A stretch of 64,000 bases of DNA, from contig JAVHZZ010000017.1 in assembly GCA_036250195.1 (NCBI GenBank), positions 186,001-250,000 of the forward strand, given 5' to 3'. Below are positions 32,601 to 43,808 of the stretch, piece by piece. The first letter of the stretch is position 1; each line of letters opens with the position of its first letter. Position numbers and translations under genes: made by a program. The stretch is from Mixophyes australis (Eukaryota; Chordata; Amphibia; Anura; Limnodynastidae). The notes beneath the pieces were generated by a model, which did no database searches, was not told where the DNA came from, and worked only from the letters and a program-made list of their open reading frames with translations.

Positions 32601-34424
32601 TGTTAATGGCTTTAGCCTGGTAACAATATTTGCAGTACAGTATAAGTATGAAAAGAATGTGGACCTGATTTTAAACCCAAATACATGTAAAAATCCAATT
32701 AAAAAGTAATGTGGAAAATAGATACTTGAGTAATGTCAAATACTTTACATGAAGCATATCTTCATGTAGCTACTTCTGCCATTGATTTAATTTCCTATGA
32801 CAGTAATTAACAAGCTTAGTGGGAAACAGTCACTATAATATTTTTACAAGAACTATATTTAATGCTGCAGTTTACATTAGAACGATACACATGAGAACGT
32901 TTGATTTTGGCACACTGGGTAAGCACTTGCCAAGGTGATTATTTTAGTCTGGTGTAAGGTCCTAATGCAGGTTACCCATAGACTGGTCATTAGGATACCT
33001 CCTACCTGCCATCAGAGACGTTAAGAGGTACAGAATTCAAGATAACTGGGGGAGATTACTTTGTGGTTTGCCTATGAGTAGTGACTAACGAGATTGTGTC
33101 TGACCTAACAGATTGGCAGATTCACAAGTAATTCCCCATGATTCACCCAGTTCATCCATGTTACACATATGTACATAACTAAGACATAGGGCTGTCATAC
33201 ATATGGCCATTTACAGTTACACGGCTCTCAACCAATGGCTGATCAGGGATTACTGGGCACTGAGCTACCTGGGTTGGTGATGTCACAGAATTCTCTTCAA
33301 TCTGATTGGTTGGAAACAGCTGTTTACACTTGAATTTCAAACAGAGCGTCTGTCATCTCCACAGGTAATGTAACAAGACTGGGACGGGGATTATATTATA
33401 AATGGGATATATTCAGGGGGTGAGAATAATTTACAGTCTGTGTATTCCTGGTTTACCCATCTCTAAGCCCTGTGTTAATGGCTTTAGCCTGGTAACAATA
33501 TTTGCAGTACAGTATAAGTATGAAAAGAATGTGGACCTGATTTTAAACCCAAATACATGTAAAAATCCAATTAAAAAGTAATGTGGAAAATAGATACTTG
33601 AGTAATGTCAAATACTTTACATGAAGCATATCTTCATGTAGCTACTTCTGCCATTGATTTAATTTCCTATGACAGTAAGTAACAAGCTTAGTGGGAAACA
33701 GTCACTATCATATTTTTACAAGAACTATATTTAATGCTGCAGTTTACATTAGAACGTTACACATGAGAACGTTTGATTTTGGCACACTGGGTAAGCACTT
33801 GCCAAGGTGATTATTTTAGTCTGGTGTAAGGTCCTAATGCAGGTTACCCATAGACTGGTCATTAGGATACCTCCTACCTGCCATCAGAATCGTTAAGAGG
33901 TACAGAATTCAAGATAACTGGGGGAGATTACTTTGTGGTTTGCCTATGAGTAGTGACTAACGAGATTGTGTCTGACCTAACAGATTGGCAGATTCACAAG
34001 TAATTCCCCATGATTCACACAGTTCATCCATGTTACACATATGTACATAACTAAGACATAGGGCTGTCATACATATGGCCATTTACAGATACACAACTCT
34101 CAACCAATGGCTGATCAGGGATTACTAGGCTCTGAGCTACCTGGGTTGGTGATGTCACAGAATTCTCTTCAATCTGATTGGTTGGAAACAGCTGTTTACA
34201 CTTGAATTTCAAACAGAGCGTCAGTCATCTCCACAGGTAATGTAACAAGACTGGGACGGGGATTATATTATAAATGGGATATATTCAGGGGGTGAGAATA
34301 ATTTACAGTCTGTGTATTCCTGGTTTACCCATCTCTAAGCCCTGTGTTAATGGCTTTAGCCTGGTAACAATATTTACAGTACAGTATAAGTATGAAAACT
34401 TGGACCTGATTTTAAACCCAAATA
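29646..34424 (+). repeat. Tandem array of 872-bp units (about 5.5 copies)
   Basis: Units start at 29646, 30518, 31390, 32262, 33134 and 34006, so every full unit is exactly 872 bases. The sixth is cut after about 419. Copies are nearly identical. Copies 2 and 4 share one set of variants and copies 3 and 5 another (CACCCAG, GTTACACGG, GGGCACTG, GAATTTC, GTCTGTCATC), so the array has a dimeric higher-order pattern. Each unit carries, in about 135 bases, CCAAT, TGATGTCACAG, an inverted CCAAT (GATTGG), TGTTTACA and a splice donor CCACAG|GTAATG. No protein domain is encoded. Plus orientation is assigned from the donor. Confidence 0.95.
34103..34236 (+). promoter_or_regulatory. Promoter/first-exon-like core of the last 872-bp unit
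   Basis: Contains CCAATGG, TGATGTCAC (CRE/AP-1-like), CTGATTGG (inverted CCAAT), CAGCTG (E-box), TGTTTACA (forkhead-type) and ends ATCTCCACAG|GTAATG, a strong splice donor. Equivalent donors end at 29876, 30748, 31620, 32492 and 33364. It lacks a TATA box. Acting as a promoter and first exon for the gene at 36908 is inference from order, strand and splice-site compatibility. Confidence 0.4.
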
Positions 34425-34487
34425 TCTCTAAGAATTGAAAGGTGAACACAAAGGGGAACATTTTCTAAAATGGTTTTACAGAAAATG

Positions 34488-34488
34488 T

Positions 34489-34529
<41 letters not shown>

Positions 34530-34690
34530 AATTTTTAAGGCCAATTGTGCTTTACAGATTAGTGAGTAAAACATGTCATACATGAAACAGGTACATACAA
34601 TATAGATAAAATAAAAGCCAATATAAAAACCAAGGGTAGGGAGAGAGCTTACAATCTAATGAGAACAATCAAAGTGCAGCAAATAATGTA
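34488..34690 (-). mobile_element. L2-like LINE 3' end
   Basis: A (TTA)n run (34488-34527) followed by AAGGCCAATTGTGCTTTACA and AGAGCTTACAATCTAATGAG. This is the 3' UTR type seen in L2-related vertebrate repeats, read on the minus strand. Confidence 0.55.
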
Positions 34691-35123
34691 TAAGCCAAAA
34701 ATGCCCCATAGCTAATAAAAAATGCCCCAGTTAGTGCCTTGTGCATTTCCTACACCAGGTCTGACGTTCTATGGGCCCTAGTGATAGTCTCCAGCCCTTT
34801 ATTCAGGTAAGCCCACTTGTGGGGTCACAGGGGGAGCAGCAGATTAACCTGTATATAATAAAAGAGTGAATCTACAGGACTGTAATGGTGCCCATGTGCA
34901 TTAGCCCCAATGTGAACTAAACTAATCCAGAACTAACAAAATGATTTTAGTCCATCTTGAGCCCCCCGTGATAGAGAACCAAAGATGGATGGAGAGAAAG
35001 GGGGTGAGTGGAAAGTAACAGAGATTAGAAAGGATGAGGAAGTAATGGGGTGAGGGGAGAAGGATGAGCGAGGGGAGACAAGACAAGGTTGGGGGTAAAG
35101 TGTAGAATACATTTAAACACAGT
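34691..35123. other. Non-coding interval
   Basis: No gene or repeat recognised, apart from a G/A-rich stretch at 34970-35090. Confidence 0.5.
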
Positions 35124-35419
35124 GGGCCTGATTCATTAAGGAGAACAAAGCAATAAAGGACTATATTTGATCCTAGACAAAACCAGGTTAAAATGCAAGG
35201 GGTGCAAATAAGTTTATTATTTTGCATATAAGTTAAATACTGGCTGTTTTTTCATGTAGCAAACAAATACTTGATAGCTTTATTTTTACACCAAATTTTA
35301 AAGCTGAGCTAGGACATGCCCTACCCCTAAATTTACCTCACTCTCCAATGCAACATGGTTTTGCCAAGGTGCAAAGTTACTCATTTATTTTGCTTTTCTT
35401 TCCTTAATGAATTAGACCC
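35124..35419. mobile_element. MITE (GGGCCTGATTC family)
   Basis: Terminal inverted repeats GGGCCTGATTCATTAAGG and CCTTAATGAATTAGACCC, flanked on both sides by AGT (3-bp target duplication). Its interior (AAAACCAGGTTAAAATGCAA, AATACTTGATAGCTTTA) is shared with 37490-37782. Confidence 0.85.
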
Positions 35420-36907
35420 AGTACCTTTGGGACACATTTTTTGAGACCTGCTTTTAGTAACTTTTTTTATTAAATAATGAAGAGCTCTGAAAGTAACCAT
35501 GTTTTGAATAATTTTCCTAACAACAGATTGATCGCTAAGTCTGACAAGAGACAGAAAAATGAGTGAAGACAAGCCTGTCATCCGCAGTTCTTCCAGATGT
35601 AAGAAAAATATAAATGTGTTCGTTAGGGCGGGGAACCCAGTGGTAATATCAAACAAGAATTTAATACGGACATTTAGGGCACCCAGTGGTACACCCAGCA
35701 CCCCCCACCCCCCATCTTTCATGTAAGTCCGATGTAACTTGTTGAGTCCTGAAGCCGCTGTCAGCATGTTCTGTTACAGACAGATAGCGCTCACCTTCCG
35801 GTCCTGCCCTGGTCTCTGGCTGTAGGAGAGCAAACTGCCAGTAAGGGGTAAGAGAAGAACTGCTCCGGGCCCTGACAGGAGAGTTTGCAGGGTAGTTTGT
35901 TTTCTATGATTGTCAGCAAATTATGGCTCCATTTGTGTGTTTATTAACAGATTATGGCCCCGTTTTGTATGACTGATGCTATAATCCGGTGACAATTTTT
36001 TAACGTTATCACTAAATATTATATGGGAGCTGCTTTACATATATAAAATAGCAGATTTCCTCCAACTGGATATAGCCTTTTTCTGGTAAGATATATTTTG
36101 GTTCCTCCCTATATCAAGTTTGCGCCAATGCCTCTCAGTATGTGTTTTTTCCTTGTTTATGGTATAGTTTCACCACAATTGATAAGCAGCATGGTAGTTA
36201 CCTCCCAAATGTCCCAATTTCAGCAGAAGAGTCCCGAATTTAGGGCTCTGTCCACTATCCTGCCCGGGGACATATTTGTCCAGCTTGTGGGAATGTTGGG
36301 ATATGGGCGATAGCTAATGACCACGCCCTCACTGTGCCGTGACCACGCCCCATCAAGATGTGGTCATGTTTGTCTACTTTGTATGTCCCTGTATTTTGTA
36401 TACTCTGTTTTTCCCAATACCTGTTCTGCCGATCACTGTGTTATATTACATATCAACTACGATAGTAATAATAATTAATGGGACTCATGTACTAGCCAAG
36501 GTCCACGGTTATGCCACGGTAGCTAGCTTTTCCATGTAGATCAGTTATGGACTCTCTATCGGCATAGGCCACATTCTAATCGGAAAATTTCACAGAAGCG
36601 ATGTTCAAATTGAAAGTCCCTTATCCCACCTGAGTGTCAGACGGTGCAGACTGGATCTACACACAAGAGGGAGCTATTGCACACAAAGGAACGCACATAA
36701 GAGACAACTGGGGAGGAACTAAGGGTAAAAGGCACAAAACAGGAATAATGAACAAACACATGGATGAAGATCAGACACATAAGGAACATGTTTAACAGAT
36801 TTTATATTGCTAATACCATGGGGTAAATTAATGATAATTTATAGTAAAACAAAGTCACCCATCATTGAGAATATATTAGCTGATAATGAATATTCTTGTC
36901 TCCCCAG
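35420..36907. other. Non-coding interval upstream of the unrecognised gene
   Basis: No convincing exon. Repeat-like sequence CCTCCCAAATGTCCCAATTT and GACCACGCCCTCACTG occurs at 36200-36350. It would be part of the first intron if transcription starts in the 872-bp array. Confidence 0.5.
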
Positions 36908-36999
36908 TGCCAGAAGCTGTAATGGAGACCCTCGTTGGAGATCCCAATGACACCTCCCGGAGGAATAAGGAAAACATCGCTGGACATTCCATCGTTGAG
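36908..36999 (+). CDS. Exon 1 (coding start) of the unrecognised gene
   Basis: Acceptor CTTGTCTCCCCAG, ATG at 36922 and donor GTTGAG|GTAAAA. It encodes METLVGDPNDTSRRNKE and NIAGHSIVE. Because an acceptor precedes it, an upstream untranslated exon is expected. Confidence 0.6.
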
Positions 37000-39900
37000 G
37001 TAAAATGTCTTGTCTACTATATTATATATGGAAGATCGTTGTTCAATTCTAAATTGAGGCACAGGTTAAGCTTCAACACATGTGACAATGCGCTTATGTT
37101 GTAATATTGTTACATTTTAGTTATATTATAAGTAATATTCAGTCTTTATTCCATGCCTCCCAACTTTTGCAATCCCCAAATCAAAACAAAACACAGTTTG
37201 CAGCAGTGCGTCCATAAATGGAGGTGTGGTCACATCACAATGGGTGCGTGGCCACACCCTCATGGGCACCCTTTACCATCCTCCCCTAACAACGCCAAAG
37301 ATTTTAGTCTCTTCTATGTATAAAGATGTACATGTAATATTATGGGCCAGATTCATGTTCAGACGTATCTTGCGTGAAATAGACCTGCGCTTGCTCCAAA
37401 ACGGACTTTACTCCAATTAACGCAATTGCATGTAATTCATGTCCAAAGCAAATGACACTTACGACTGCCTACAACACATAAGGGAACAATGGTGGCAAGG
37501 TTTTTCTCCTGGACAAAACCATGTTACAATGCAAGGGGTGAAAATAGGGTTATTATTTAGCACATAAGATAAATACTGGCTGTTTTTCATGTAACACACA
37601 AATACTTGATAGCTTTAATTTTACACTGAAATGTAAAGTTGATCTAGGACATGCCCAACCCCAACTATAAATCTACCATGACATTTTAAATTTGCCTCCC
37701 ACTCCAAGGCAACATGGTTTTGCCAAGATGCAAAGTTACTCCTTTTTTTTACTTATTTTCTTTTCCTTAACGAATCAGGCCCATTGTATGTACAATATGC
37801 ATTAAGGAGATCTTGATTTATGTATTTAATGTAAAAAAAATATAAATATGATTATACTGTTTAGAGTTGTTCATCATTTTTTTTCTAGGCTTTATTTAAA
37901 TACCTTATATTGCACATACGCTTGTGTGTATACTGCGCTGTGCTCTGTTAATGTACAACATGTAACGTTTAGGCAGATTGCACTTACACCCAGATTCAAA
38001 CTGAAACACATCTTGATGTCCGCTTGGATTTGAATATGGGTTCCGTGATCTTTTCTTAAGAGCAAGTTAGGTGCAAGTTGCGTTCGGACTTGAATCAGGC
38101 CCTATATGAGCCTCCTCTTCAAGGTTCTCATGTTTCCCTAATATGATCCTCACCAGGTAGTGGTCCAGGTACCAGTTATTCCCACCAATGGTTCTTTAAC
38201 ATCCATCTTGCAAAGAGCCTGTAGTATGAATCAGCAGTCATTTTTATACCAGTATCATGTAAATTTCATCACTTAAATTCAAAGTTGAAATGTATTAATA
38301 GTCTCTAGTAACCTCTGTCCATGTTATTCCAATTCACTGGCTTTCCTTTGTATTGAGAGTCATTCATTTGTTTCCCTCCTACAGTATGTTTGTAATGACA
38401 TTTACTTTTTATTTTCCCGGTTGTCTTAGGAGAGTGTATCAAGCCCGAAGTCACCACCACAGGGATTTTATGTGGGCTCCAGCTCGGAGGTATTTTCTAC
38501 ATATATAACTTTCTAAAGATATAAGTCTTCCCATCAGTGGACTCTTCATTTTATATTTACTTATTTTACACCAATGGTATATGGTTGAGGTTGAAGCCAT
38601 AGGTCCTGGTGGTGATGTGATGGTGGGTGGTCTACAGCAACATCAAACTGTGTGGTGTGGTAAGACAAAAAATGAAATCCAGTCCCCTGGATGAGTGTAA
38701 TTAAAATGATTGCCCCCTTGTTGTTCATAATTAATCCCTAAATGATATTAATTATTATTAGTGCCCCCTTGATGATTATAAATTATAATAGTGCCCCCTT
38801 AATGATATAATTATTTTAGGGTTTCTCTCTTTTTTCGTCTCTCTTGTGTCCAGCACCTGTTCACGCAGTGTGTGCAGGGAGGCCCCTGGACGTGACGTAA
38901 TAACGCTGTCATACTTAGGGGAGCCGGGGGCCCCTGCATACAGTCACATCTGGGACTAGGTGCTGCTGGCAATTAAGATGGCAATTTTTAAAGGAGAACC
39001 CCGGCGTGATCTGTGTATCTGCTAAAATGTAACATTCTCAACTTGTATAAGTTAATGGTAGATGCAACTCATTTAGGAAATAGGACAGACTGTATAGGCG
39101 AGCATCACATATCTGGGGTTAACCATATTTACTTTTTATGTTCCCGGTTGTCTTAGGAGAGTGTATCAAGACCGCAGTCACCACCGCGGGTATTTTATAT
39201 GGGCTCCAGCTCGGAGGTATTTTCTACATATATAACTTTCTAAAGATATAAGTCTTCCCATCAGCGGACTCTTCATTTTATATTTATTTATTTTACACCA
39301 ATGGCATATGTTTGAGGTTGAAGCCATGTGTTGAGAGACTTTCATTTTTAAAACCCATATACTTCCTCCTACAATATGTTTGTAATGACAATTACTTTTA
39401 TTGCCCCCGATTGTCTTAGGAAGATGTATCAAGCCCCGGATCAGCACCTCCAGGAGTACATTTGGATTCCAGCTTGGCGGTAAGTTATGTCTAGGTATAC
39501 AGCTTTCTAAACATATAAATCTTCCCATCAGCGGACTCTTCACAGATTGAATATGGTTGAGGTTGATGGGGCTTGTTAGCGGTGGGTGGTCTACACCAAC
39601 AGCGAGCTGGGTGGAGGGCTGGAGCAAAGATGAAATCCAGTACTTCTCAGGTACCAGATGCAAACATCCGATCTCTATTATCTGTCTACTAATATGGGTC
39701 ATTTCTATATCTGACCTTGAGAAAACTATCCTGTTCAGTCGTCACAATGACCGAAATATACTGTCTCCCGTTTTCTTTCTTTTCCTGGATTCATAGAACT
39801 CCCTTCCACTTACTTGTATACGTATGAATGGAAGAGGTGTAACATAATCTACAAGAGTAGATCAGTTAGATATGAATATTCCCAACGGTCTGTGAGGTTA

Positions 39901-40990
39901 TTTTGGTGAATGATGTTTGAGAACAGAGATGTCTCATGTTTATAATGACATTTACTTTTTCTGCATCCTGTTTTCTTAGTGTTGTGCACCAACACCGGAT
40001 ACAGCTTTAGAAAAATATCTTCTGAATTACACCTTTAAGGTATGTTCTAGATATACAACTTTTTAAAATATAAGTCTTCCCATCAGTAGACTCTCCATAT
40101 TATATTTATTTAACACAGATGGAATATGGTTGAGGTCATGGGCCTTGCTGGTTGGTGATGGTTTGGTGGTGGGTGGTCTACAGCAATGTGTACATATCAG
40201 ATATCTATTATGCTCCTGTTAATATGAATAATTTCTATATCTGCACCTGATAAAACTATGCTGCCCAGTCATCACAATGTATAAAATATTCTGTCTTCTT
40301 CTTACTCACCCACTTGTATGAGTATGAGTGGATGAGGTGTAAAGTAATCTCCTTCAGTAGATCATTTCGACCTGAATAGATCTGACAGTTCATAAGGCCA
40401 CTATGGGGAAAGATGTTTGAGAACAGAGATCTCACATCTATAATAGAGTTCTCTGGAATCAAATTGAATAAGAAAAGGTTCCATACAGAGAGTGCTTGTT
40501 ATGTGGCCATGGTGCACTGCTGGATGACTGACAGTGATGCCTCAATCCCTGACCATGGTGATAGTATGGTGATGGTGATAGTATGATGTTTAAGGGCAAG
40601 TTACTCCACCCAGTGCAGAAACACAGGGCCAGGCCAGTGCCTCCTATAGAGAAGCACATGGCAGCAATCTGCACCCAGGAACTTCTAAGATAAGAGAATT
40701 ATACAGGTCACTCTTTCTTGCTTTAAAGACATAAGAAGTTGGGCAGTCAGGTGACATTTTTCGGACTTTGAGGTCATTACTCATAAGATCTGGTTGACCT
40801 GCTGTCATCATATTGTGAATGAAGCAAAGGAGGCAGAGTTAGATTAAGGATTTGGGTGGCCCAGGGTACTTAAGAGAGGGGGGCCCTATGGTCTAACGTT
40901 AACAGCACAGTGCCATCATTCAGGGAGAGAGTTACTAAGTCACATAGTTCTAAACCTACTACAATAATACACTATTAAATGTCATGTATG

Positions 40991-41081
<91 letters not shown>

Positions 41082-43808
41082 ATAATGTAGTAATGTAGTA
41101 ATCTATGTATGAAATGTAAAATTTACATAAATTCAAATTTGCAATATCATCCTAGACCCTAGTAACTCCTACTCTTGTTATAACAATTCACTGGATTTTC
41201 TCTGTATTCATTTTAAAAACCCATATTCTCTCTCTGTAATAACATTTACTTTTTCTGCTCCTTGTTGTCCTATTAGTGCGCACCAAGACTGGAGTCACCG
41301 CCCCCAGGATTTTATCTGGATAACAGCTCGGAGGTATTTACTAAGATACAACTTTCTAAAAATATAAGTCTTCCCATCAGTGACCACTTCACATTATATT
41401 AATTTTACACAGATGGAACATAATTGAAGTTGAGGCCATTGGGCCTTGGTGGTGGTGGCGGTGGGAGGTCTAAAGCAACAGCAAGCTGGGTGGAGGGGTG
41501 GGGCAGAAAAATGGAATCCAGATCAGATACCAGGTACAGCAGAGGATATGTGGAAAAATCAGATTTCTATTATGCTTATGCTTATATTAGTAATTTTTAT
41601 ATCTGGGCTTGCAAAACATTTAGATTTCTGTTGAGAACATGACAAAATATCCTACCCCACACTTGCTGCCTAGGTGTGATCTTTGGCTCAAAACTATCCT
41701 TTATTCCCCACATCCCATCTCTATCTCTCTGACCCCCTGACCAACATTGCTGTGTGACTGGATCATATAGCCCACTGAGCACTTTTTACAGTTGCAATCT
41801 GACCAATATACAATATATAGCACTTAACCTCATGTATCAAACTTACATTGTCCCATAGGTTGTAAGCTTGTGAGCAGGGTCCTCTTACTTCTCTGTCTGT
41901 CTGTATTACCCAGTACTGTTTTATTACTGTGTTTGTATCCATTTGTAAAGCACTATGGAATATGCTGGCGCTATATAAATAAATGATGAGATGATAGTAC
42001 CAGAGGTAGCAAAAGTCAACACAAAGCCCAGGAGTAGAGCTGGACATCGGGAAATCTTCTACCTCCTGATAAAATTGATCTCTTTAGGATCGAGTGTTTG
42101 ATTCCTGAGGGTTTCCCATTTCATGCAATGTTTGTAAATATCTGCTAAATTACACTATCAGCTACTATGATATCCTACTATTAGTCTGGGGATGGTCTTC
42201 TCATTTGTTTGGTTCACGTGAAGTGCTATCCTGTTTTACGAGTACTAGGAATGTATCTTTGGCTGTAGCTCCTAAAATTTCAGTCCATTATTGGTATTTG
42301 GCTTCCGCATGTAGATTAATATAACAGACGCAACACAAATATAATCTGCCTTGTTTGTTAAACCATGCGCATGTCCTTTTGGCTTTGTCTACCTGTTTCT
42401 TTTATTAAGCTGACATTCTGCTATCTATATGTCCTCTTTTTAATTTCTGTCCAATGCCGTCTACTTCTACTACTGGGAATGTCTTGTTATGATTGGTTAC
42501 TGCAAGTTACAGCTCATCTGTGATATCTCCATCAGCTTAAAAAAACAAAACAACTTAATGCACATGCAGCCCCAGGAGTGAATTGCGTAAAACTAATGGT
42601 TGCTTCATGGTTAGGATATTGTACCTGTGTACATGGTTTACCCCATTGTGTAGTCATTCTTTTCATATGCATACATTTTATCAACAGTCAGAATTCTCAG
42701 CATCTGATGAAGTGAAGACAACTGAAGATGCTGGATGTGAAGTTCCCATCAATGAGGTATGGTGGCTTTTTGACTTCATATTTAGATGGATTCTATTATC
42801 CTCTGCAAAAGGTCTGATTGGAGGAAACAGATAGATCAGGGGGCGGCTTTGCTAAGTGCAGATAAGGCGTACAACTGTGTCTAGTTTTGCACTGTTATTT
42901 TAATGAGCTAGTTTGGGAGGAGAAGCTGCTTTTAGGGAAGCAACTGAATGTTTTGATGTTTGTATATGAGCCTTAGAGCTTCTGTAGTTCATCACATGAC
43001 TTTATTAGAACACATAATGGTGAAGGAAGCTGGTAAAATTCATTATGTCCGCACAATTTGTGCTCTTTAATTAAGTTACATTCAGAGGAGGGAATTCAAT
43101 TGACAGCATTACTCGTGAGAATAACGCGTTCCTTGCACTATTAATGTTACTACGGTAATAGTGCACATTATTACCGTTAGTACAGTAATCTCAACATTGA
43201 TTTTCGCCTGCAGCTCTGAAAGCCTTGAGTAGAGAGCCGCGTTAAAATTATCGTACTAACGATAATAGGGCGTGGGCTGCGTTATTCTCACGAGTAACGC
43301 TGCCAATTAAATTCCCCCATAGAACATCCAGGCCTGCGATAATAACTAATCCTTGTTACATTTACTAAGATCAGTATCAGTTTTCTTAGCAGGCTTGGAC
43401 TCAAACTTTTTTCCCCTACAGAATACACATGAGAAACAGACAGCAACAGAACGTCTTCATGCTCTATGCAGCTTGGTCTCAGACTGTACACCATCCCCAC
43501 CAGAAAGACCGCATGCCTCAATTGACAACATCCCTTCTTCCGTTCCCGTGGTCATCACTACATCACCGCAGGTGGACACAAGAGAGATCACCATCGAGAA
43601 TGATGCACAAGCAGATTTTTCATTCTTCTGTTTGTGCTCATGGTGCTGCCTTCCAGCAGACCAGCAGCAGCGGAGGCAACAGCAAACATCTGGCCCCCGG
43701 AGATCTCGTCTTCAGTCCCTGTGGAGGTGGATTCGTAAAAGATGTGGAAGGGTGGTTTCTGCGAGCAACATCAGTGGAAACCAAGACAATGGCAGCGCTG
43801 GGAACTGA
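36908..43808 (+). CDS. Unrecognised eight-exon gene with an array of 60-bp module exons
   Basis: Eight plus-strand segments, each bounded by good acceptor and GT donor signals, join in phase 0 into about 276 codons: 36908-36999 (ATG at 36922), 38430-38489, 39157-39216, 39420-39479, 39980-40039, 41277-41333, 42688-42756, 43422-43808. The protein has a 26-residue start, five modules of about 20 residues following S-x-P-x-S-P-P-x-G-F-Y-x-x-S-S-S-E, a short acidic segment, and a C-terminal exon of 128 residues with a Cys cluster (FFCLCSWCC) and a basic tail (RRSRLQSLWRWIRKRCGR). No signal peptide or known domain is seen. Introns beside modules are also similar, so the exons arose by tandem duplication. 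Any module can be skipped without frameshift. I do not recognise the family. Function is unknown; membrane association through the Cys/basic end is only a guess. Confidence 0.6.
37344..37782. mobile_element. MITE of the GGGCC family, composite
   Basis: Starts GGGCCAGATTCATG and ends CCTTAACGAATCAGGCCC. From about 37490 the interior matches 35140-35410. The left portion differs, so it may be two nested elements. It lies in the first coding intron of the unrecognised gene. Confidence 0.7.
38430..38489 (+). CDS. Module exon 1
   Basis: 60 nt, acceptor GGTTGTCTTAG, donor TCGGAG|GTATTT. It encodes ESVSSPKSPPQGFYVGSSSE. Confidence 0.65.
39157..39216 (+). CDS. Module exon 2
   Basis: 60 nt. It encodes ESVSRPQSPPRVFYMGSSSE. 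Exon and flanking intron (about 40 bases upstream, over 100 downstream) are near-identical to module exon 1, marking it as the most recent duplication. Confidence 0.65.
39420..39479 (+). CDS. Module exon 3
   Basis: 60 nt, acceptor GATTGTCTTAG, donor TTGGCG|GTAAGT. It encodes EDVSSPGSAPPGVHLDSSLA. Downstream intron shares AAATCTTCCCATCAGCGGAC with the other modules. Confidence 0.65.
39980..40039 (+). CDS. Module exon 4 (divergent)
   Basis: 60 nt, acceptor CTGTTTTCTTAG, donor TTTAAG|GTATGT. It encodes CCAPTPDTALEKYLLNYTFK, the least similar in coding sequence. The shared intron words (AAGTCTTCCCATCAGTAGAC) still identify it as a member. Confidence 0.6.
40985..41079. repeat. (TA)n microsatellite
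   Basis: Two long alternating TA runs split by AAAAAATCA. Confidence 0.97.
41277..41333 (+). CDS. Module exon 5
   Basis: 57 nt, acceptor TTGTCCTATTAG, donor TCGGAG|GTATTT. It encodes CAPRLESPPPGFYLDNSSE. One codon is missing relative to the 60-nt modules; phase is kept. Confidence 0.65.
41790..41995 (+). mobile_element. L2-like LINE 3' end
   Basis: Contains GGTTGTAAGCTTGTGAGCAG, TATTACTGTGTTTGTATCC and the end GGCGCTATATAAATAAATGATGA, the familiar vertebrate L2-related 3' terminus on the plus strand. Confidence 0.75.
42688..42756 (+). CDS. Exon 7 of the unrecognised gene
   Basis: 69 nt, acceptor TTTTATCAACAG, donor AATGAG|GTATGG. It encodes SEFSASDEVKTTEDAGCEV and PINE, an acidic linker. 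Not of module type. Confidence 0.55.
43090..43318. mobile_element. MITE with GGGAATTCAATTG ends
   Basis: Inverted repeats GGGAATTCAATTGACAGC / TTACTCGTGAGAATAACGC and their complements at the other end (GCGTTATTCTCACGAGTAA, CCAATTAAATTCCCCC). 229 bp, non-coding, in the last intron of the unrecognised gene. Confidence 0.85.
43422..43808 (+). CDS. Terminal coding exon of the unrecognised gene
   Basis: Acceptor TTTTTTCCCCTACAG, then 128 codons to TGA. Features in order: a Ser/Pro-rich stretch (CTPSPPERPHAS, SSVPVVITTSPQ), an acidic patch (REITIENDAQAD), the Cys cluster FFCLCSWCC, a Gln-rich run (QQQRRQQQ), a basic Trp-containing segment (SRLQSLWRWIRKRCGR) and a Ser/Asn tail. No canonical AATAAA was found in the following 700 bases, and a GT donor-like ACAG|GGTGAG at about 43833 could continue the transcript. 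Confidence 0.55.
   Translation, partial: NTHEKQTATERLHALCSLVSDCTPSPPERPHASIDNIPSSVPVVITTSPQVDTREITIENDAQADFSFFCLCSWCCLPADQQQRRQQQTSGPRRSRLQSLWRWIRKRCGRVVSASNISGNQDNGSAGN

Noticed and set aside
29646..34424. CRISPR-like or satellite-only reading of the 872-bp array
   Set aside because: Units are long, contiguous and without spacers, so not CRISPR. A plain satellite remains possible, but the promoter-like content and donor in each unit argue for a duplicated functional segment.
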